Assembly (NCBI GenBank): GCA_040222185.1 | Contig: JAVKDP010000038.1 | Coordinates: 1 to 52,252, forward strand | Origin: JAVKDP01 sp040222185 | GTDB taxonomy: Bacteria; Bacteroidota; Rhodothermia; Balneolales; Balneolaceae | Direction of reading: 5' to 3' | DNA: 52,252 nucleotides | Part shown: positions 42,160 to 52,075 of the stretch, piece after piece | Layout: the number at the start of each line of letters is the position of its first letter | Numbering within the stretch: position 1 is the stretch's first letter | Position numbers and translations under genes: made by a program | The notes under the pieces: generated by a model | Seen by the model: only the letters and a program-made list of their open reading frames with translations | Told to the model about the DNA's origin: nothing | Database searches by the model: none

Positions 42160-44790
42160 TTACTCGTTTTGAATGGAATCAACAGGGTTTGCCCTGGCTA
42201 CGCGGATAGTTTGAGTTGTAATTGTCAGTAAGCCAATACCTACAATTATGATAACACCAAGACCGAAATCCCAGAAGCCCAGGCTCGCCCGATAAGCTTC
42301 ACGAGGAAGAACCACAAAATTGAAAAAAGCGAAAGTGATTCCAACAGAAATAGTGGTAGCCCATACCATCATCCGAATAAAGCTTCGTGAGAGTAAGTAC
42401 ACCAATCCTTTTTCATCTGCACCTAATACTTTCCGTATGGCTACCTCTTTTGTCCTGGATTTACTTGTATAGATAACTATACCCAAAAGCCCCATAAAAG
42501 CGATAAGTATTGTAAGTGTAGTCACAAACCCAATAATTCCTAAAGCAATTTTATAGAAACTGTAAGCTTCTTCAACACGGTCATCATAAAACACTGCATC
42601 AAGTTCATGTATACCATTTATGGTTGCCCAAGAGGCTTCAACCTTCTCCATAGTTGTGGCTATATCCGGACTATTAACTTTTAAATTTGCGTAGTTGAAT
42701 TGGTTTGGATCGTTCATGAAAAAGAAGCTTCCTACAGGATTTCGGAGCCGGTCATAATTGAAATTTTTTGTAACTCCAATTATCCTGAATGCTTTCCCAC
42801 TGGGACTTAATATTACTTCTCCAATAGCTTCCTCGGGGCTGCCAAGTTGAAATACTTCCGTAAACTTTTCATTTACAATAATGAGTTCATCTGAACTCTC
42901 GAAATCATATTCATTAAATGTTCTTCCTGATACAAGAGGAATATTATGATTTATCAAGTAGCCCGGACTTACTGACAGGTAGTTAACTACCATCGAATCC
43001 TGAGCCTCCTCATTCCTCATCCAGTACCTGCTTCTTGCACCAACTCCCAGGTATCCTGATGACATGGAAATAGTACTGATCTCAGGGATTTTTGAAAATT
43101 CATCGATAAAGAAATCTGGATTGGTTTCATACAATCGCACATTTAAAACCTGGTCCCGATCAAAGCCCATATCAAAGTTTATGGAATAACGAAACTGTTT
43201 TAACATCACTGAGGCAGAAATTATACAGATCAGCGATAATGAAAACTGAAAAATGATCAGGCTCTTTCTAAGGTTCAAAAATCTCAGGAACCTGAACTGG
43301 TCAGACCCTTTTAGTAGCTTCAGAGTCTCCTGCTTCGATAAAATAAGAGCAGGTAAAAACCCAGCCAGAACTCCTACAGCAACTGCAAATAGAAGGAAAT
43401 AGATAGCTACTGTAGGTGTTATATCAAACGAGAACATTTCTTGTATATCTGCACTTAATCCATAAATGTAAGGCTTTAGTGCTATTGAGATAAGGGTAGC
43501 AACTACTAAAGCCAGCATTGATATTACAATCGCTTCAATTATGAACTGAGTGAAAATCTGAAACCTTGAACCTCCCATAGTTTTTCGAATTGCGATTTCC
43601 TTTGTTCGCCCTAGAGCCCTCGCTACTGACAAGTTGGTGTAATTAAAACAAGTCGAGAGTATTATAATCCCTGCCAGAACTGAAAAAATGATTAATACCA
43701 ACAGCTCCATTTCATAACCAATCTGGTTCGACATTGCCTTTCCTGGAACTATTCCTGTAAGAGGCTGCAGCTCATAAGCCAACTCCTGATTCTCGAATCG
43801 GGCACTTACTCCTTCAGCGATGGAATTAAGACCCATTTCTATTTCTTTGGTATCAACATCGTCTATTAATGAGAAATAGAGATACCCTGCATTCAAGTTA
43901 TCGTACTCGTTATGAGTCAGGTATAAACTATCCTGAACCATCAATGTATTTATGGTTGAATAAGAAACCAGGGAGTTGAACTGCAGATGCGAATTTGATG
44001 GAGGGTCCTTAACAATCCCGGTTACTTGAAAAAGTCCTAAACCTGATATTTCTAAACTTTGGCCTAGTACCTCACTGTCTTCAAAGAAAAGTTGAGCTAC
44101 GCGTTCTGTTAAAACAATAGAGAACGGTTTTGAAAGTGCTGATGAATAATCTCCTCGAACTAAATTGAAAGTAAAAAGCTCAAAAAAGCCTTCATCTGCA
44201 TATAAACCATTAATTGGTAGTGTTTTAGACTCTGATGTAGCATTTCCCCCAAACGAGGAGTTTAACCGGACGGTATTTTCTACCAACCTGCTTCCCTGGA
44301 AATAATCATTTGCCAGGGCTACACTGGTAGTAGCTGATGTTCTTGCTCCGAAGTAAGAGTCCTGAATATTAGTGATCACCCTGTACGTTCGGTCTTTCTT
44401 TTCATGGAACTGGTCGAAGGAGAACTGGTACACAATTCCAGATATTAATAGCAGACCAACTGCCATACTCAAAGACAAACCGATGATATTAATTCCAGAA
44501 AACAAGGCGCTTTTTCGAATATTTCTAAAGGCCGTTTTCACATAATTATTAAGCATAGGTACTCCTGAAAACCGAAAACCAGGTCTTGCCACTTTACGAA
44601 TCACGGATGGCCGAATCATCAACATGATTTCTTTTCTGTATGTCCATTTAGCTACACTCTCTCCATGACCTTTAACATTCCTATAAAACTCCTCTTCAAG
44701 ATCTCCTTCTAACTCTTCGAAATAGCCATCTTTACAAATCCATTTAAAAAAAGCTTTTGAATACTTTGGTACTTGCGGTTTCTGATCCAT
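42160..44790 (-). CDS. FtsX-like ABC transporter permease with permease prefix domain
   Basis: 876 residues. An N-terminal permease prefix domain 2 (YSKAFFKWICKDGYFEELEGDLEEEFYRN), then MacB-type periplasmic domain and FtsX membrane blocks in duplicate: NYVKTAFRNIRKSALFSGINIIGLSLSMAVGLLL, LARALGRTKEIAIRKTMGGSRFQIFTQFIIEAIVISMLALVV, and the C-terminal copy TKEVAIRKVLGADEKGLVYLLSRSFIRMM. No ATPase gene is next to it. The adjoining PadR gene, 4 bases upstream, is the usual partner of this permease type in Bacteroidota/Balneolota. Confidence 0.9.
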   Translation of the reverse strand: MDQKPQVPKYSKAFFKWICKDGYFEELEGDLEEEFYRNVKGHGESVAKWTYRKEIMLMIRPSVIRKVARPGFRFSGVPMLNNYVKTAFRNIRKSALFSGINIIGLSLSMAVGLLLISGIVYQFSFDQFHEKKDRTYRVITNIQDSYFGARTSATTSVALANDYFQGSRLVENTVRLNSSFGGNATSESKTLPINGLYADEGFFELFTFNLVRGDYSSALSKPFSIVLTERVAQLFFEDSEVLGQSLEISGLGLFQVTGIVKDPPSNSHLQFNSLVSYSTINTLMVQDSLYLTHNEYDNLNAGYLYFSLIDDVDTKEIEMGLNSIAEGVSARFENQELAYELQPLTGIVPGKAMSNQIGYEMELLVLIIFSVLAGIIILSTCFNYTNLSVARALGRTKEIAIRKTMGGSRFQIFTQFIIEAIVISMLALVVATLISIALKPYIYGLSADIQEMFSFDITPTVAIYFLLFAVAVGVLAGFLPALILSKQETLKLLKGSDQFRFLRFLNLRKSLIIFQFSLSLICIISASVMLKQFRYSINFDMGFDRDQVLNVRLYETNPDFFIDEFSKIPEISTISMSSGYLGVGARSRYWMRNEEAQDSMVVNYLSVSPGYLINHNIPLVSGRTFNEYDFESSDELIIVNEKFTEVFQLGSPEEAIGEVILSPSGKAFRIIGVTKNFNYDRLRNPVGSFFFMNDPNQFNYANLKVNSPDIATTMEKVEASWATINGIHELDAVFYDDRVEEAYSFYKIALGIIGFVTTLTILIAFMGLLGIVIYTSKSRTKEVAIRKVLGADEKGLVYLLSRSFIRMMVWATTISVGITFAFFNFVVLPREAYRASLGFWDFGLGVIIIVGIGLLTITTQTIRVARANPVDSIQNE

Positions 44791-44794
44791 GATA

Positions 44795-45133
44795 TCAACC
44801 CAGGTTTACATTAAAAGTTAATCCTGGAATTTTACTCCAAAGGTGATCTCTCAATGCTTTTGCATCTCTTATTGCCGATTGGCCCGAATTTGTGACTGAA
44901 AAGAATCTTTTGCGCCTGCCTCCTCTCTCTTTTGTAGAACCTCCCATAGTGGATTTGATAAACCCTTTTTCCTCAAGCCTGGTTAAAGCAGTATGTAAGG
45001 CTCCCCGGCTGATTGTACGATCCAACTCCTCTTTTACAGCTCGTTGGATTTCAGCACCGTATGTTTTGTTATTAAGAGATAGAATTAAAAGGAGAAGTAT
45101 TTCCTGGAATTCGCCAAGGTTCGTTTCTTTCAT
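44795..45133 (-). CDS. PadR family transcriptional regulator
   Basis: 112 residues, winged helix with the PadR pattern: LGEFQEILLLLILSLNNKTYGAEIQRAVKEELDRTISRGALHTALTRLEEKGFIKSTMGGSTKERGGRRKRFFSVTNSGQSAIRDAKAL. It precedes the FtsX-type permease by 4 bases, so the pair is one operon; PadR is expected to repress it until a ligand, probably a toxic or cell-wall-active compound, is present. Confidence 0.9.
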   Translation of the reverse strand: MKETNLGEFQEILLLLILSLNNKTYGAEIQRAVKEELDRTISRGALHTALTRLEEKGFIKSTMGGSTKERGGRRKRFFSVTNSGQSAIRDAKALRDHLWSKIPGLTFNVNLG

Positions 45134-45242
45134 AACTATTATGTTTGTAAATGGAGATCAAATATAAACGGCTACGAAGAAAATCCAAAAAGTTTCATTA
45201 TCTCTTGTCTATTTAAAGATTCACCTAATAAATGAACTTCTC

Positions 45243-45836
45243 TTAAATCCCAACTACAGGGATTTCAACTCTTGTATTTTCCCATTCCATGACGAGCTTC
45301 TCATTCTCTGACCTGATTGTAAAGCTCTCAACAAAACCAGCAGTTGGTAAGGTTTCTACTACAAAACTTCCGATCTCCTGCTCCCTCACTCCTTTTGTGA
45401 TCACATTTCCCCAGTGATAGGTTGATTTAGAAATAAATATTTCCCATTCGCCTTCTCGTGGAATGGTATAAATCGAATACCTTCCTTTTGGAACAACGAC
45501 TTCTCCAAGCACCATATCTGTGGTTGTATAGAGTCGTGTAGGTTCATTTGCACCGGTTCTCCATAATCGATCAAACCTTACCATCGAACCAAATACTTTT
45601 CGTTCTTTAGCAGAAGGACTTCCATAACAAACCAGTACTTCTTGTCCATTTACTTCAAAACCGTGACTCATTAGCGGGCTTGGCCGGGAAGCATAGGTAG
45701 AAGGACTGGTATAATCCATAATACATTTACCAATAGTAGTATCAACCGGGATATAATGATACCCGGTGGCAACAAAGAAAATGAATATGGAAAATGGAAT
45801 CAGGCCAAAGAGTAAGAATTTAGTTCTCTTCTTCAT
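45243..45836 (-). CDS. DUF2911 family protein with N-terminal membrane anchor
   Basis: 197 residues. One N-terminal hydrophobic segment (FLLFGLIPFSIFIFFVATGY) as anchor or uncleaved signal, then the DUF2911 beta-domain: NGQEVLVCYGSPSAKERKVFGSMVRFDRLWRTGANEPTRLYTTTDMVLGEVVVPKGRYSIYTIPREGEWEIFISK. The family occurs mostly in Bacteroidota and has no known function. Last gene of the run containing flotillin, separated by 22 bases. Confidence 0.85.
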   Translation of the reverse strand: MKKRTKFLLFGLIPFSIFIFFVATGYHYIPVDTTIGKCIMDYTSPSTYASRPSPLMSHGFEVNGQEVLVCYGSPSAKERKVFGSMVRFDRLWRTGANEPTRLYTTTDMVLGEVVVPKGRYSIYTIPREGEWEIFISKSTYHWGNVITKGVREQEIGSFVVETLPTAGFVESFTIRSENEKLVMEWENTRVEIPVVGI

Positions 45837-45858
45837 GGTGAATCAGATGTAAAGTCTA

Positions 45859-47664
45859 TTACTCCGACTTCTTAGAGTTATTAGGCGGTTTAGGAGCTGT
45901 CGTTTTTTGCGGCGATGGTGGTGCAGCTGGCTTAGGCTTCACTACAACTTTGGGTTTTACTACATTTGCTTCTTCAGCAACCGGAGTAGGTTTTGCATTC
46001 TCCAGGCTCTTAGTTAGTCCCTGAACAGAACCAGGCTCAATTCCCACTTCATTAAGAATATTATCTACAATCGGAGCAAGACCACGATATTTTAGAAGGC
46101 TGTTAACCAAATCATCCGCCATGTTACCCGATCCGGCGCCATTCGACACTCCATTACCAGAACTATGACCTCCAACCATATCGGTTAACCCACCAACATT
46201 GATAACCTTCATATCAGTTATTGCTTCGATTGGTTTAACACTAGCCTCGATAATAGCAGCTGCTTCTTTAATAGTTTCCAGCTGTATTCTCATTTTGATT
46301 ATCTCATTCGAAAGAACATTCTCAGCTGAGTTTAGTTTTTCATTACCTTCAGCTTCAACTTTATACCTTTCTTCATCTGCTGTGGCTTTGATTTTAATAG
46401 CCTCAGCCTCAGCATTTGCAGTGGTTTTAATTGCTTCAGCTTTATCAATTGCAGCAATTTTTTCAGCACTTGCAGCCACTTTCAAGCTAACAGCATCTTG
46501 CTCAGCTTCTTCAGTTGCTTTGATAACTGCAATTTCTTTATTACGATTCGCAATCTCAGTTTCTTTAGCAGTTTCTACTTTTTCTGATGCAGCAACAGCT
46601 TCTGCTTCTGCCAAACGTGCTTCTTTCTCTGCTTTTGAACGATCTTTGGATTTATTAGCTACTGCAATATCTCTATCCTGGTCTGTGATTTCTACCGTTT
46701 TTTCTCTTTCAATATCACGTTCCTTAATCGCTTGTTCATTTAGAATCCTTTCTTCTTCAATGGTACGATTTGCCTTGATACGAGCAGTTTCTACTTCCCT
46801 TTCAGAAATAATCTCAGCCTCCTGGGCCAGCCTGTCATTTTCTGCTTTTTCCTGAGCTATCGAAGCTTCTTCGGCCGCGGCCTGGTTTGCAATTGCCCTT
46901 TGTTGAGCTGCCTTAGCAAATTCTTCCTCTCGTTCTAATTCAAGACGCTCTTTTTCGGCTTCCAGATCTTTCTTTTTAATTGCAACAGAAGTGTTTTGTT
47001 CAATATCATTCCGAACTTTCTTTTTTTCCTCTATAGTTTCAGTTAGTCTTGTTAAACCCTGAGCATCAAATGCATTATTTGCATTGAAGTATTGTTTATC
47101 TGTTTGATCAAGACCAGTCAGTGATACTGTTTCAAGCTCAAGACCATTCTTTTCCAAATCTGCCTTAACAGCATTTTGTACTTTTTGAACAAAATCAGTC
47201 CGTTTCTCATGAAGCTCTTCCATTCCCATCTCAGCAGCAACAGCTCTAAGTGCATCTACAAATTTACCTTCCATTAGCTCTTTAAGCTGATCCGGAGAAA
47301 TCGTCCGCTGACCAAGGGTTTGTGCTGCAAATGCAATAGCATCTACTTCTGGTTTAACTCTAAGATAAAATTCAGCCGTTGCATCAACCCTCATTCTATC
47401 CCTGGTAATTAGTGCTTGTTCATTCTTTCTTGAAACAACAAGACGAATGGTATTCATATTTACCGTAATCACTTCATGTAATACGGGAAAAACAAGAGCA
47501 CCACCATTCATAACTACTTTTTGCCCGCCAAAACCGGTTCGTACAAATGAAAGCTCTTTTGAAGCTCTTTTATAAAGTCTTGCGAATACAAGCCCTATGA
47601 TTATTACTGCAACTACAGCAATAATTGAAATCATCAGAATGTCGTTTGAAGTAATTAGTTCCAT
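45859..47664 (-). CDS. Flotillin family (SPFH) protein
   Basis: 601 residues. N-terminal membrane hairpin (ILMISIIAVVAVIIIGLVFARLY), SPFH domain to about 200 with VKPEVDAIAFAAQTLGQRTISPDQLKEL and VSLTGLDQTDKQYFNANNAFDAQGL, then a long Ala/Glu-rich coiled coil (about 210-445), and a Pro/Lys-rich tail. SPFH proteins build membrane microdomain scaffolds. It is preceded by a NfeD/YqiJ-like gene, the partner usually encoded next to flotillins such as E. coli YqiK. Confidence 0.93.
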   Translation of the reverse strand: MELITSNDILMISIIAVVAVIIIGLVFARLYKRASKELSFVRTGFGGQKVVMNGGALVFPVLHEVITVNMNTIRLVVSRKNEQALITRDRMRVDATAEFYLRVKPEVDAIAFAAQTLGQRTISPDQLKELMEGKFVDALRAVAAEMGMEELHEKRTDFVQKVQNAVKADLEKNGLELETVSLTGLDQTDKQYFNANNAFDAQGLTRLTETIEEKKKVRNDIEQNTSVAIKKKDLEAEKERLELEREEEFAKAAQQRAIANQAAAEEASIAQEKAENDRLAQEAEIISEREVETARIKANRTIEEERILNEQAIKERDIEREKTVEITDQDRDIAVANKSKDRSKAEKEARLAEAEAVAASEKVETAKETEIANRNKEIAVIKATEEAEQDAVSLKVAASAEKIAAIDKAEAIKTTANAEAEAIKIKATADEERYKVEAEGNEKLNSAENVLSNEIIKMRIQLETIKEAAAIIEASVKPIEAITDMKVINVGGLTDMVGGHSSGNGVSNGAGSGNMADDLVNSLLKYRGLAPIVDNILNEVGIEPGSVQGLTKSLENAKPTPVAEEANVVKPKVVVKPKPAAPPSPQKTTAPKPPNNSKKSE

Positions 47665-47679
47665 TGCTAAAATTCTCTT

Positions 47680-48336
47680 TTAATTTTTTAGTTTGATTGC
47701 TTTGAAGGTATTTTCATCTTTTCGGATAAGCTCAACTTTTGAACCTTGTTCAAATGTCTCATTCTCATCCTCAGGTTCTACCATGAAGTAATGTAATTGC
47801 CCGAAATGATCTTTTAACTTTGCCTCAGCAGGTAAACCAACTCTGGCGGTACCGGTATTGATTTCCGCAATTTGACCTATAAAAGTTTTCTCTGAAAGTG
47901 CAGAAGTTTCTTCTCGAAAAACTTTTTCACCAAGTATTCTTGCAGTCCATTTATAGATTGGAAAACCAAGGAAAACAGCACCTGTTATCGAAGCCCATTT
48001 TGGTAGTATAATCTCAAATAGTCTAAATAATATACTTTGCCCCAGGAAACCAACCATAGAAAATGCAGCCAGAAATATAATTACAAGAATCAGCATAGGA
48101 ACATCTTTCACCTTGATCCATGCTATATACTTTGATAAGAAACTGTTTTCTAGCCCAACGTCACCGTCAACATCTGCCTCTAGCCCTACATCTGTTGCAT
48201 CAAACAGGTTGTCGATTACTTCTGAAATGCCAAGACCTGCTAATAATGAGAGAACCTCCAAGCTGAGTATACCCAGCATAAAGTAGAATGCATATAAAAA
48301 CGGGGTGTTATATGGTTCAAAGATGTATTCAAGCAT
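47680..48336 (-). CDS. NfeD/YqiJ-like membrane protein
   Basis: 218 residues. Three or four N-terminal membrane segments (YAFYFMLGILSLEVLSLLAGLG, VPMLILVIIFLAAFSMVGFLGQSIL, WASITGAVFLGFPIYKW), then a soluble C-terminal OB-type domain (FIGQIAEINTGTARVGLPAEAKLKDHFGQLHYFMVEPEDE). It resembles YqiJ, which is encoded beside a flotillin in many genomes. It is 15 bases upstream of the flotillin gene, one operon, and likely works with it on the membrane. Confidence 0.85.
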   Translation of the reverse strand: MLEYIFEPYNTPFLYAFYFMLGILSLEVLSLLAGLGISEVIDNLFDATDVGLEADVDGDVGLENSFLSKYIAWIKVKDVPMLILVIIFLAAFSMVGFLGQSILFRLFEIILPKWASITGAVFLGFPIYKWTARILGEKVFREETSALSEKTFIGQIAEINTGTARVGLPAEAKLKDHFGQLHYFMVEPEDENETFEQGSKVELIRKDENTFKAIKLKN

Positions 48337-48424
48337 TTTTAATTAGACTATAAGATAATTTTATACTTACTGTAAATATCAATAATACTTCTATTTACCA
48401 ATAGGATTTTCAGAAAAAAAATAA

Positions 48425-48457
48425 AAAAAGCCACCCTAAAAAATAAGGTGGCTTTTT
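48425..48457 (-). terminator. Intrinsic terminator of the sdhCAB operon
   Basis: GCCACC (48430-48435) pairs with GGTGGC (48447-48452), with A residues on the left and T residues on the right extending the stem. On the minus strand it follows sdhB by about 20 bases and ends in a T tract. It separates sdh from the NfeD/flotillin operon. Confidence 0.82.
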
Positions 48458-48477
48458 AGTTTCATATTCTACTTTGA

Positions 48478-49230
48478 TCAACTAAATAAAGACTTCACAT
48501 AGTCTTTTCTCATTTCCGAGATTGCTGAAATAGAAATACCTTTCGGGCATACTGCCTCACATTCACCAAAGTTGGAGCAATCTCCAAAACCTTCAGCTTC
48601 CATCTGGTCTACCATAGCAACCACACGGTTACTTCGCTCTACCTCTCCTTGCGGAATATGGTTTAAGTGAGCAATCTTTGCGCCGGTAAACAATGATGCA
48701 GATGCATTTGGACAAGCTGCGACACAAGCACCACAACCAATGCAGGTTGCATAATCGAAAGCGATGTCTGAATGTTCTTTCTCTATTGGTGTTGAATTAG
48801 CTTCCTGTGCTGAACCTGTTTTGATAGAAACATATCCACCGGACTCGATAATCCGATCGAAAGCTGATCGATCAACTACTAAATCCTTGATTACAGGAAA
48901 AGCAGCTGCTCGAGGTGGTTCGATGGTAATTTTATCTCCATCATTATAATTTCGCATGTGTAACTGGCAACAAGCTACTTCTTTTTTAGGGCCATGTGCC
49001 TGTCCGTTTATAACGAGGTTACACGAACCACAAATCCCCTCACGGCAATCGTAGTCGAACTCTACCGGATCTTTTCCTTCAAGTTGAAGCTCTTCATTAA
49101 GAACATCCAGCATCTCAAGGAATGACATATGCTCATTTACTGAGTCAAGTGTTTTTTCCTCAAAGTACCCTTTAGCTGTAGGGCCATCTTGTTTCCAGTA
49201 CTTTAAATGAATTTTCATATCTGTGCTCAT
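48478..49230 (-). CDS. sdhB: Succinate dehydrogenase/fumarate reductase iron-sulfur subunit
   Basis: 250 residues. The [2Fe-2S] site is CREGICGSCNLVINGQAHG with a later Cys pair (ACC); the ferredoxin-like part has CIGCGACVAACPNAS and CSNFGECEAVCPKGI for the [4Fe-4S] and [3Fe-4S] clusters. Passes electrons from SdhA FAD to the heme/quinone subunit. Last gene of sdhCAB, 10 bases after sdhA. The type B arrangement is known in Bacteroidota and Firmicutes and can work in either direction. Confidence 0.95.
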   Translation of the reverse strand: MSTDMKIHLKYWKQDGPTAKGYFEEKTLDSVNEHMSFLEMLDVLNEELQLEGKDPVEFDYDCREGICGSCNLVINGQAHGPKKEVACCQLHMRNYNDGDKITIEPPRAAAFPVIKDLVVDRSAFDRIIESGGYVSIKTGSAQEANSTPIEKEHSDIAFDYATCIGCGACVAACPNASASLFTGAKIAHLNHIPQGEVERSNRVVAMVDQMEAEGFGDCSNFGECEAVCPKGISISAISEMRKDYVKSLFS

Positions 49231-49240
49231 AATATCTTCC

Positions 49241-51169
49241 TTATTTGTAGCTGCGTTGTTTTAGTTCAACGAATTCAAATTTCAGATCCTCTTTGTGAAG
49301 TTTTTCATCTAGTTTTCCGTTCACACCCAGGTATTCCCAGGCAGCTACGTATGAGAAGTCTTCATCATTCCTGATCGCTTCACCTTCTTCTGACTGATAT
49401 TCTTCCCGAAGATGGCAACCACATGATTCTTCACGATCAAGTGCATCCTGGGCCATTAACTCTGCTAATTCGAAGAAGTCGGCAACCCTCCATGCAAACT
49501 CGAGGTATTTGTTGTAATTATTTTTATCACCTGGTACATATACATTTTCCCAGAACTCCTTACGTAATTCCTGGATCTCAGTGATAGCAGATTCAAGCCC
49601 TTCTTTGGTTCTGGAAATACCAATCTTATCCCAAACAATCTTACCAAGCGTTCTGTGAAAATCGATAATGGTCCGTTTCCCTTTAATACCTAATAATTTG
49701 TCAATTTGTGCCTGGGCTTCTGAAGCAGCTTTCTCAAATTCCGCATGATCTGTTCCATAACGTAAACCGATCTCTTCATCAGCTAAATAATTACCAATAG
49801 TTGCAGGCAGTACAAAATAACCATCTGATAACCCTTGCATCAATGCACTTGCACCTAATCGGTTAGCACCATGATCAGAGAAGTTTGCTTCTCCGGTAGC
49901 GAATAAACCAGGAACATTGGTCATAAGGTTATAATCAACCCAAAGGCCACCCATTGTATAGTGAACAGCTGGATAAATCTTCATTGGCTGCTTATATGGG
50001 TTTTCACCAGCGATATTTTCATACATATCGAACAGGTTTCCATATTTCGCACGAACAGTATCTTCACCATCACGCTTAATTGCATCACGGAAATCGAGGT
50101 AAACGGCTAAACCAGTAGCTCCTACTCCCAAACCTTCATCGCATACAATTTTAGCATTTCTGGATGCCACATCCCGGGGAACGAGATTCCCAAAACTTGG
50201 ATATTTCTCTTCCAGGTAATAGAATCGTTCATCATCTGGAATTTCACTTGGGATTCGGGTATCGCCTTTCTTTTTTGGTACCCAAACTCGGCCATCATTT
50301 CTCAAACTTTCACTCATCAATGTGAGCTTGGATTGATAATCACCCGAAACAGGAATACATGTTGGGTGTACCTGAACATAGCATGGATTAGCAAACAGGG
50401 CTCCTTTTTTATGAGCTCTCCACGCTGCAGTAACATTTGAATTCTTAGCATTTGTAGAAAGGTAGAATACATTTCCATAACCACCTGTTGCGAGAACTAC
50501 TGCATCAGCTTCCCAGCGTTTGATTTCACCAGTAACCAGATCACGTGTGATAATCCCACGCGCTTTGCCTTCAATGATCACAACATCCAGCATTTCGTGA
50601 CGGGTGTAGTATTCGATTCCACCTTCATTAACCTGTCTCATCATTGCCTGGTAAGCACCGAGCAATAATTGCTGCCCCGTTTGACCTCTGGCATAGAATG
50701 TTCTGGAAACCTGTGCGCCACCGAATGATCGGTTAGCCAATAGTCCTGAATATTCACGCGCAAATGGAACTCCTTGTGCCACTGCCTGGTCAATAATATT
50801 GTTGGCTACTTCAGCCAGCCTGTAAACATTAGCTTCCCTGGACCTGTAATCTCCACCCTTAATCGTATCATAGAACAAGCGGTATATACTATCTCCATCA
50901 TTAGGATAGTTTTTCGCGGCATTAATTCCACCCTGAGCAGCTATGGAATGTGCTCTCCTTGCTGAATCCTGTATACAGAAACTTTTTACTCTATAGCCCA
51001 TTTCGGCCATGCTTGCAGCAGCAGCTCCACCAGCCAACCCGGTTCCAACTACAATTACTTCGTATTTCCGACGGTTATTCGGAGCAACAAGCTTCATATT
51101 TTTTTTATGTTCACTCCACTTTTGTTCTAGTGGACCTTCAGGTATCTGTGCGTCTAATTTCATTTCCAA
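49241..51169 (-). CDS. sdhA: Succinate dehydrogenase/fumarate reductase flavoprotein subunit
   Basis: 642 residues. FAD-binding GTGLAGGAAAASMAEMGYRV at about 42-61, the flavin-linkage segment RRAHSIAAQGGINAAKN, the catalytic-site block VHPTCIPVSGDYQSK and the TMGGLWVDYNL/EANFSDHGANRLGASALMQGLSDGYFVLP region. It oxidises succinate to fumarate in the TCA cycle. It lies between sdhC and sdhB, 7 and 10 bases away. Confidence 0.97.
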   Translation of the reverse strand: MEMKLDAQIPEGPLEQKWSEHKKNMKLVAPNNRRKYEVIVVGTGLAGGAAAASMAEMGYRVKSFCIQDSARRAHSIAAQGGINAAKNYPNDGDSIYRLFYDTIKGGDYRSREANVYRLAEVANNIIDQAVAQGVPFAREYSGLLANRSFGGAQVSRTFYARGQTGQQLLLGAYQAMMRQVNEGGIEYYTRHEMLDVVIIEGKARGIITRDLVTGEIKRWEADAVVLATGGYGNVFYLSTNAKNSNVTAAWRAHKKGALFANPCYVQVHPTCIPVSGDYQSKLTLMSESLRNDGRVWVPKKKGDTRIPSEIPDDERFYYLEEKYPSFGNLVPRDVASRNAKIVCDEGLGVGATGLAVYLDFRDAIKRDGEDTVRAKYGNLFDMYENIAGENPYKQPMKIYPAVHYTMGGLWVDYNLMTNVPGLFATGEANFSDHGANRLGASALMQGLSDGYFVLPATIGNYLADEEIGLRYGTDHAEFEKAASEAQAQIDKLLGIKGKRTIIDFHRTLGKIVWDKIGISRTKEGLESAITEIQELRKEFWENVYVPGDKNNYNKYLEFAWRVADFFELAELMAQDALDREESCGCHLREEYQSEEGEAIRNDEDFSYVAAWEYLGVNGKLDEKLHKEDLKFEFVELKQRSYK

Positions 51170-51176
51170 AACTCCC

Positions 51177-51875
51177 TTAATAAGATATTAGTGATCCTGT
51201 TCCACCGGTAAAGTAGATGTACAGAGGTATAAATATGAATCCAAGCATAAGCACAATTGAAAACCCGTATGCAATAGCCTGCATTTTCTTAGATGTTTCC
51301 CCATGCTTCATTCCTAATGAAGTGAATGCACTCCAGAATCCATGAGATAGGTGTGCAATAAGAAGAGTTAGTACAAAAGTATACCCAAACGCATATAGTG
51401 GAGTAGTAAATTTCTCAATTACCAAAGCTCTTAAATCCCTGGCAGCTTCACCATCAATCATTACAGTCTCAGTTTCGCCGAACTTAAACGACCAAATATG
51501 GATAACCAGAAAAACCAAAATTACTACACCAGTATAGATCATACTTCTGGAAGCTAATGTCTGATGACTTGCTCCACCCCTTGTCTTATAGGTATCGTAC
51601 CCATCAGGCCTGGCTTTCCTTCGATTCCACCAAATCGAAACCCCCAGAAAAGTGTGATAAAGGAAGAAGAATGCAAGTCCGGCCTCAATCAGGTATAAAA
51701 GTGGCCCAAGGCTTTCCAGCGTCCTGGTATAAATGTTAAAGGCGTCTTTACTTCCAAAAATGGCGAAATTTCCTAGTAAATGACCAATTAAGAAGAGCAT
51801 CAATCCAATCCCAGTTATCCCTGTCATTATCTTTCGACCGACCTGAGAGCTGAGAGCTTTTTTAAATGAAGGCAT
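51177..51875 (-). CDS. sdhC: Succinate dehydrogenase cytochrome b subunit (type B)
   Basis: 232 residues, five predicted membrane helices. Family pattern of the single large di-heme subunit: GRKIMTGITGIGLMLFLIGHLLGNFAIF, YHTFLGVSIWWNRRKARP, HQTLASRSMIYTGVVILVFLVIHIWSFKFG and a C-terminal LLIAHLSHGFWSAFTSLGM, which provide candidate heme histidines. First gene of the operon; no sdhD is present, as expected for type B. Quinone reduction is at the membrane. Confidence 0.94.
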   Translation of the reverse strand: MPSFKKALSSQVGRKIMTGITGIGLMLFLIGHLLGNFAIFGSKDAFNIYTRTLESLGPLLYLIEAGLAFFFLYHTFLGVSIWWNRRKARPDGYDTYKTRGGASHQTLASRSMIYTGVVILVFLVIHIWSFKFGETETVMIDGEAARDLRALVIEKFTTPLYAFGYTFVLTLLIAHLSHGFWSAFTSLGMKHGETSKKMQAIAYGFSIVLMLGFIFIPLYIYFTGGTGSLISY

Positions 51876-52075
51876 TAGATTCTGTTAGTTTATTTATGTA
51901 GGCTTTAAAAACCTTAAAACTTATTTTCTACCGAACTTTTTATATCGCTCGATACGGAATAGAAAATCGGTTTTTCCCGTTTTAATGGCAAGGTAGAACA
52001 CCTCTAAATAGTGGAGTATGAAATGAAAACTCAGAGGTTGTACTTTATGATAGATCTCAACACAAAATTGTAGAA

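Noticed and set aside
46199..46855. 218-residue Ala/Ser/Ile-rich ORF antisense to flotillin
   Set aside because: It is the reverse complement of the Ala/Glu coiled coil; long antisense frames are expected there.
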